A stretch of DNA of 64,000 nt, taken from NCBI RefSeq assembly GCF_040719375.1, contig NZ_JBFDTP010000001.1, positions 620,001 to 684,000 on the forward strand. The letters run 5' to 3'. The translations under genes and the position numbers were made by a program. This document shows positions 59,896-64,000 of this stretch, in pieces (the stretch's first letter is position 1; every line of letters begins with the position of its first letter). The notes under the pieces were generated by a model. The model made no database searches. It saw only the letters and a program-made list of their open reading frames with translations, and was not told the DNA's origin. The DNA comes from Clostridium sp. AN503 (GTDB lineage: Bacteria > Bacillota > Clostridia > Lachnospirales > Lachnospiraceae).

Positions 59896-60624
59896 TTACT
59901 CCACGTACCAGATCTCCTGCGCCCCGTTCTCATGGGTGTGCCAGCAGGCTCCTTCCAGCGGCCCATCTACGGTGTTGTCAAAATAGTACCAGTCGCCGGA
60001 ACCATCCGCCGGGTCGCATACGCTGCCGTTCCAGCGGTGCCAGCCGGTGCACATGTAGCCATCCGGGTTGAACAGGTACCAGTGATGGTTGATCGTCAGC
60101 CATTTGTTTGCCGGGTAAGCGCCGTCTGCGTACCGGTACCACCAGCCGCGCGGGGTCTTGATCCAGCCGATCCGGGTCTCCTCCGGCTCCCAGGTGCGCA
60201 TAAACTCTGCGGGGTTGGCGTACAGCTTCTTGATGCCCGATGTGCTGCTGCCCCAGTCCGGAAGCTGGAAGTGGGGCTTGTCCACGATGGACTTCCAGTT
60301 GCCTCCCCATTCCAGGCCCAGGGCTGTGCCGATGGCTCCGGCTCGGCCGAAGAAGTTGCCGGATTCGTTGTAAGCGCCGGCGCCGTCGTTGCGGTAGATG
60401 TCGAAAGCTGTGCCCCACTGGTGGTAGGAGCTGTAGCTGCTGCCGGGGGCATTGGTGACGATATTGCCAGGCTTGGTGCGGCCCTGGGCGTACAGGGCGT
60501 CCTGCTCTGCTACGGTGCGCAGGGTTTCGCCTATGGCGATCTTAAGGCCCTGGCGGCTGCATTCTGCCATGAACTCTGATGCCAGTGTCTGTAAGCGCGG
60601 GTGGCATAAGTTGATATCTCTCAT
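59896..60624 (-). CDS. Phage endolysin: M15 (VanY/CwlK-type) peptidase with cell-wall-binding repeats
   Basis: The protein has 242 residues. An N-terminal zinc peptidase domain (about 1-145) contains SSYHQWGTAFDIY with the ligands His and Asp (SxHxxGxxxD) and the third ligand in DKPHFQLP. It should cut the L-Ala-D-Glu link or D-Ala ends of peptidoglycan. The last 85 residues hold Trp/Tyr-rich repeats (GWWYRYADGAYPANKW, HWYLFNPDGYMCTGWHRWNG, DWYYFDN), the choline-binding-like cell-wall anchor. The gap to the holin (60625-60752) shows only a short GGCGG hairpin. Confidence 0.92.
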   Translation of the reverse strand: MRDINLCHPRLQTLASEFMAECSRQGLKIAIGETLRTVAEQDALYAQGRTKPGNIVTNAPGSSYSSYHQWGTAFDIYRNDGAGAYNESGNFFGRAGAIGTALGLEWGGNWKSIVDKPHFQLPDWGSSTSGIKKLYANPAEFMRTWEPEETRIGWIKTPRGWWYRYADGAYPANKWLTINHHWYLFNPDGYMCTGWHRWNGSVCDPADGSGDWYYFDNTVDGPLEGACWHTHENGAQEIWYVE

Positions 60625-60752
60625 TTTGTTTTTCCTCTTTTCTATTATGATATGGGGAAGGCGGACAGGTTGTTACTGCCCGCCAGGGTTGTGATGTAGT
60701 TGTGATGTTATGGCTTGTTGCGATGGTCGCAACGGGTTGCGCCGGATCAGAC

Positions 60753-61217
60753 TCACTTCGTCCGGTCTTCCGTCTGCACCTCCAGCAGCTTCTCTGTCAC
60801 TGCCAGGCCTTTGATAAGGAATGCCGGTACGTTATAACCACACTCCACCAGGTTCTCCAGCACACTCCGGATCTCATTGACCAGCAGACATGCCAGTGTG
60901 AACCAGCCAAACAGCATTAAAAAATCCAGATTGATGCCAAGGACATCCCTGCCCAGTCCAATGAGCAGATCAGGCATCAAAAAAGCTACCAGGATGATCA
61001 CCCAGTAGCCGACCTTTTTTAAGATTCCCCGCAGCCCGATGTAGCTGGACTCCTCTTTCTTTTTTCTCGCCTTATACCAGCCGGTCCCCCAATCCAGGAC
61101 ATTCAGCAAAAGATATCCGGCAAACACATACCAGTATGCTCCCAACAGTGCCGTGGCGACTGCCACCAGACTTCCAACAATCGCATTGTACTTATCTACA
61201 AATCGCATTTTTTTCAT
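60753..61217 (-). CDS. Phage holin family protein
   Basis: A 154-residue membrane protein with three to four helices (VGSLVAVATALLGAYWYVFAGYLLLNVLDW, GYWVIILVAFLMPDLLIGLG, FLMLFGWFTLACLLVNEI) and a charged tail. It is the toxin-secretion/phage-lysis holin type and makes the lesion for the endolysin encoded next. Confidence 0.88.
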   Translation of the reverse strand: MKKMRFVDKYNAIVGSLVAVATALLGAYWYVFAGYLLLNVLDWGTGWYKARKKKEESSYIGLRGILKKVGYWVIILVAFLMPDLLIGLGRDVLGINLDFLMLFGWFTLACLLVNEIRSVLENLVECGYNVPAFLIKGLAVTEKLLEVQTEDRTK

Positions 61218-61235
61218 CTACCTCACCTTTCTCTC

Positions 61236-61439
61236 TTATTCATGGTCACAGGCTGCATGACCAGGGCCGCCAGGGATATGCCCGGGCTGTACGATCCTGC
61301 TGGTGCCGGGGGTGGTGTCGCTGGTGTATTCGTGGCCCGTGCCTTTCTTCAGTGCCTCGTTCTTTGGCTCCGGGGTCGGGATGCCGGTGGCCGGGCCGTA
61401 GGGGGTGGTTGGGGTTTCTGATTTGTGTTTGATACTCAT
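61236..61439 (-). CDS. Small Pro/Thr/Gly-rich prophage protein
   Basis: A 67-residue disordered protein (TPTTPYGPATGIPTPEPKN, PGHIPGGPGHAACDHE) located between the tail gene and the holin. GAGAGGACA precedes the ATG. No domain is recognised; short proteins of this kind are common just before holins. Confidence 0.5.
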   Translation of the reverse strand: MSIKHKSETPTTPYGPATGIPTPEPKNEALKKGTGHEYTSDTTPGTSRIVQPGHIPGGPGHAACDHE

Positions 61440-61518
61440 AGTCTTGTCCTCTCTTTCTTTTTGTGAAATAAATTAAGCCGCATGAAAAGCGGCGGGTTAT
61501 TGTAATTTTTTAGTTGCG

Positions 61519-62475
61519 TTAATATAGCCAAACTCTGTAAAAATGCTGTATTGATGAACCACTGTATAAATCGAACCCCACACCAATTGTATCAACTACA
61601 TTGTGATTTTCTGTAAAAGGTATGTATACTGTTACTTTGTTGCCACCATGCCCCAACTCAATTGGGGTACTCGAAGACGATGAACCGCCTTTCCTCCCCA
61701 ATAGATTTCCTGCAGTAGATGAATTTGATCCTCTAAAAATTCTAATACCACCACGAGCAAAATCCGGATTAGCATTCACTGTTTCCACAGCGATACCCGT
61801 ATATCCCGTTAAATTTATGCTTGATGTTGTATAAATATAATTTCTGTTAATACCAGCTCCCGAATTAACCTGACCAGGTAGCGTTATCGAGTTTGATTCC
61901 ATCTTCCCGCTGTTAGTAGTGACTCCGTAATACGTAGCACCATTATTGTAAATGTCAGTCGGATTTGCCACATACCCTTCCCATGTCCCAGTCACCCCGC
62001 CTACAACCACCCCTTTCTTAATATTCGCTGCAATGAGGTTGCTCACCGCCTGCACTGTCACATTCCCGGTCATGTACTTCCCAGAGCAGGATACCACCTT
62101 CTGGCTATTTCCCGGTGTTACGGTCTGTGCTCCCATGGTGGCAATGCTCTGTGTTACCTTACCGGCTCCGTTGTGATATCCCTCCGGGATCGTATATGTA
62201 CCATTGATACCCAAAGATGCGCTTACCGCGCCTCGGTTCGTGATGGCCTGGTCCACGTAACCTGTACCGTTATGGTAGCCTGCCGGGATCACTGCCTTTC
62301 CATTTACGCCGATCCGAGAAGTCCACGTTCCCTTATTGGGCATTGTCCCGGCAACTGCTTCATCGTCACTGTCGGATGTCACCGCGGTCTTTCCAGCAAG
62401 TACATTCCCTTTAGTTGCTGTGCATTCATCAGAGCCTGTTCCGCTCCCAGCTTTCATTAAGATACATTCTGCCAT
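61519..62475 (-). CDS. Prophage tail or fibre protein with repeat modules
   Basis: A 318-residue protein. Residues 40-150 contain repeated GYHNGTGYV/GYHNGAGKV and MxNKGTWTSRIGVNGKAVIPAG modules, seen widely in clostridial phage baseplate or fibre proteins. The second half is beta-rich (FARGGIRIFRGSNSS, TVYIPFTENHNV) and may form the receptor-binding head. A hairpin GCCGC/GCGGC follows at about 61473-61492. It shares module style with the next upstream gene. Confidence 0.7.
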   Translation of the reverse strand: MAECILMKAGSGTGSDECTATKGNVLAGKTAVTSDSDDEAVAGTMPNKGTWTSRIGVNGKAVIPAGYHNGTGYVDQAITNRGAVSASLGINGTYTIPEGYHNGAGKVTQSIATMGAQTVTPGNSQKVVSCSGKYMTGNVTVQAVSNLIAANIKKGVVVGGVTGTWEGYVANPTDIYNNGATYYGVTTNSGKMESNSITLPGQVNSGAGINRNYIYTTSSINLTGYTGIAVETVNANPDFARGGIRIFRGSNSSTAGNLLGRKGGSSSSSTPIELGHGGNKVTVYIPFTENHNVVDTIGVGFDLYSGSSIQHFYRVWLY

Positions 62476-62487
62476 TTCTTTACCTCC

Positions 62488-62619
62488 GATAATAAGAATT
62501 ATCAGGAGGCAAAACAGCGTAAAATCAACTTTTTTCAGCAGGCACTACAGCATTATCACTTTTAAATGTACCAGAAACCAATAAAACACAAGGGGGACTT
62601 CCCTATAATTCTTATTATC
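62488..62619. repeat. 15-bp inverted repeats flanking the leader of the tail gene
   Basis: GATAATAAGAATTAT (62488-62502) and ATAATTCTTATTATC (62605-62619) are perfect reverse complements 102 bases apart, with partly matching flanks. The segment between holds no gene beyond a short frame ending in SGTFKSDNAVVPAEKS, which resembles tail-protein sequence. It spans the RBS region of the 61519-62475 gene. Confidence 0.5.
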
Positions 62620-62633
62620 AGAAGTGTGCAAAA

Positions 62634-64000
62634 CTACCATGTTATAATGACATTACCGGACCCACCGCTTCCGCCCATTCTTGCATAATTATATCCGCCA
62701 CCTCCTCCGCCGCCACCAGTTCCGGCGGTTCCAGGATTTCCACTAGCACCTGCTGCTCCTCCTGCTCCTCCACCGCCCGCTCCTCCTGCTCCGGGAGAAG
62801 TAATTGGATAAGTTTCCGACGAGCTGTTATATGCTGTTGCGCCTCCTGCTCCTCCTCCACCAGCATATAACGTACCGGTTCCAAATTCTTTTGTTGTAAT
62901 GCCTTGCCCTTTTCCTTCATATCCGCTTGGAGTTGGCGATGTTCCAGCAGATCCATCAGATCCACCAGTTCCTCCACTATAACGATCAGAACTATAAGCA
63001 TACAAATGGGACCCTGCACCACCTCCTGAGCCTCCATCTGACCCCCATAGACCTGAATAACTGGACCCTCGAGTTCTTTCTTTCCCGCCTGCTGCTGAAA
63101 CCAAAATAGATCCATTTAAGGATGCACTTGATTGACCACCAGCTGCTCCGCTAATATCATTAGCTGCTTTTGCAACTCCGCCACCGCCTACCGTGACAAT
63201 AATGGCTTGTCCCGGGGAAACAGAAATACCGTTACGATAAGAGGTATATCCCCCTCCGCCTCCTCCACCCCCATAGACATCATGATTACTGTCACCTCTC
63301 TTTGAGGATATGCCCGCTCCGCCACCGCCTGTGCAATGGATGTTGATGGAACGGACATTGGCAGGAACTGAAAATGTCCCGCTTGAAGTGAATGCTGCCC
63401 TCCCATGAGCAGTCGGCGTGCAGGTTGCATGCAATGGTGACGATGTCATCCAGCCGCCCGAACAATCACACTCGGTCCATATGCTGAAATAATACAACTG
63501 CCCAGCCTCCAGCCCACTGACAATGGCTGAATTCTGGGCATTTAATGCTGAATTTGATCCAGCACCTGACCAAACCTTATCACTGTCAGCTGCACTGGTC
63601 GGATATCGTCCCTTTTTAGCCCCTATTGTAAAATGTCCATATGGCCCCTTACCCGGGTTCTTCCAGGTTGCTATCACCTGTGAGGTAGAATAAGGGGCAA
63701 CACTAAAAGATACGACACTGGATACTGTCATCGTACCAGTCCGCTTCACACCATCCTTCCAATAGGTCATACCACTCTTTACATACTGGTCTGTGGCTGT
63801 TGCCCCTCCAGTCTGTGCTGCCAGGCTCTTTGCAGTTACCTTTCCGCTGCCTCCATGCCTGCCCGCAGGGATCGTTACCGATGCCCCAGCTGCCAGCTCA
63901 GTAGAATTCCAGTTCCCTCGGTCAACCATGGTGCCGGTCACCGGTTCGCCATCCGGTCCGACGATCACTTTCGGTGCCACTACATCTGCAGCGGCTGCCG
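62634..64000 (-). CDS. Prophage tail fibre protein, Gly-rich, 5' end outside window
   Basis: At least 455 codons; the frame is open to the right edge (upstream codons read AAAADVV), so the true start lies beyond. The N-terminal part has tail-type modules (GYKV-like VTIPAGRHGGSGKVT, YVKSGMTYWKDGVKRTGTM), then a fibronectin-III-like domain (VSFSVAPYSTSQVIATWKN...LEAGQLYYFSIWTECD). The C-terminal 250 residues are a Gly-rich glycine-loop domain (GGGGAGISSKRG, GAGGGGAGGAAG) ending in GNVIITW, typical of the glycine-rich receptor-binding tips of phage fibres. Confidence 0.75.
   Translation of the reverse strand, partial: AAAADVVAPKVIVGPDGEPVTGTMVDRGNWNSTELAAGASVTIPAGRHGGSGKVTAKSLAAQTGGATATDQYVKSGMTYWKDGVKRTGTMTVSSVVSFSVAPYSTSQVIATWKNPGKGPYGHFTIGAKKGRYPTSAADSDKVWSGAGSNSALNAQNSAIVSGLEAGQLYYFSIWTECDCSGGWMTSSPLHATCTPTAHGRAAFTSSGTFSVPANVRSINIHCTGGGGAGISSKRGDSNHDVYGGGGGGGGYTSYRNGISVSPGQAIIVTVGGGGVAKAANDISGAAGGQSSASLNGSILVSAAGGKERTRGSSYSGLWGSDGGSGGGAGSHLYAYSSDRYSGGTGGSDGSAGTSPTPSGYEGKGQGITTKEFGTGTLYAGGGGAGGATAYNSSSETYPITSPGAGGAGGGGAGGAAGASGNPGTAGTGGGGGGGGYNYARMGGSGGSGNVIITW

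Larger units (their letters stand above)
56425..64000. mobile_element. Prophage, left portion (continues beyond the window)
   Basis: It contains, from the att side: a small cysteine-rich gene, a hairpin, the DUF2290/helicase cargo operon, an M15 endolysin, a holin, a short spacer gene and two tail or fibre genes, all but one on the minus strand. The order tail-lysis-cargo-att is typical of siphophages, where accessory genes accumulate between lysis genes and the attachment site. No integrase or capsid gene is in view, so the rest lies to the right. Confidence 0.8.

Noticed and set aside
59932..60579. Plus-strand frame of 215 codons opposite the endolysin
   Set aside because: Antisense to a clear M15 peptidase gene; no start signal.
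1..64000. tRNA, rRNA or complete insertion sequence
   Set aside because: None was recognised by eye on either strand. A tRNAscan or ISfinder search would settle it; I saw no transposase-like frame.

Overview
The window reads as chromosomal DNA of a spore-forming anaerobic member of the Lachnospiraceae (Enterocloster, Hungatella or Clostridium-like). This rests on AGGAGG-type ribosome binding sites almost everywhere, spore genes (yyaC, a BclA-like collagen protein), rubredoxin, a Mn-dependent CBS/DRTGG pyrophosphatase, a clostridial-type Tad pilus cluster, and family-level similarity of many hypothetical proteins. The genus is an inference. Most genes lie on the minus strand. The core is moderately GC-rich; several AT-rich islands stand out.

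Left part (1-6.5 kb): the start of a minus-strand gene, an RpiR/MurR sugar-phosphate regulator, then an AT-rich accessory stretch. That stretch holds a coupled hypothetical gene pair whose second member is cut where it meets a DUF503 gene, a lipoprotein, an acetyltransferase remnant, and a tightly overlapped DNA alkylation-repair operon (AlkA-like glycosylase, Ada-like activator, ABM protein, Ogt methyltransferase, SAM methyltransferase).

Central metabolism (6.7-31 kb): a SorC-regulated dhaL-dhaK-VOC-aldolase operon; a deoxyinosine glycosylase; a PGM-superfamily kinase/mutase next to a shikimate-kinase-like protein and a flavin reductase; pyrophosphatase; ROK glucokinase; threonine synthase; BclA-like protein; transketolase; a DUF5711 protein with a striking 153-nt structured leader; a LysM membrane protein with yyaC; and a LacI-controlled ribose-type ABC transporter with a PfkB kinase and a ketose-3-epimerase-like protein, which together look like a rare-ketose uptake and catabolism operon.

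Middle (32-48 kb): coiled-coil and paralogous YcxB-like membrane proteins, glucose-6-phosphate isomerase, MTA/SAH nucleosidase, TSCPD protein, a short rubredoxin gene (41943-42107), a HicAB toxin-antitoxin pair, a graveyard of related toxin/polyvalent-protein C-termini, a DUF6147 secreted protein, a DUF4367 membrane protein, MurG, an ECF-like sigma factor, HIT protein and rhomboid protease.

Right part (48.5-64 kb): a Tad/Flp pilus cluster (FHA protein, TadE-like proteins, prepilin peptidase, DUF5702 protein, Flp1 pilin, TadC, TadB, CpaF). The cpaF gene is broken at 56424, where a prophage begins. The prophage shows a small cysteine-rich gene, a two-gene cargo operon (SF1 helicase-like protein plus DUF2290-like protein, a candidate anti-phage system), endolysin, holin and tail or fibre genes that run off the right edge. 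The integrase and the 5' part of cpaF must lie beyond the window. The most interesting items are the helicase/DUF2290 pair, the prophage split of cpaF, and the structured leader at 22851-23003.
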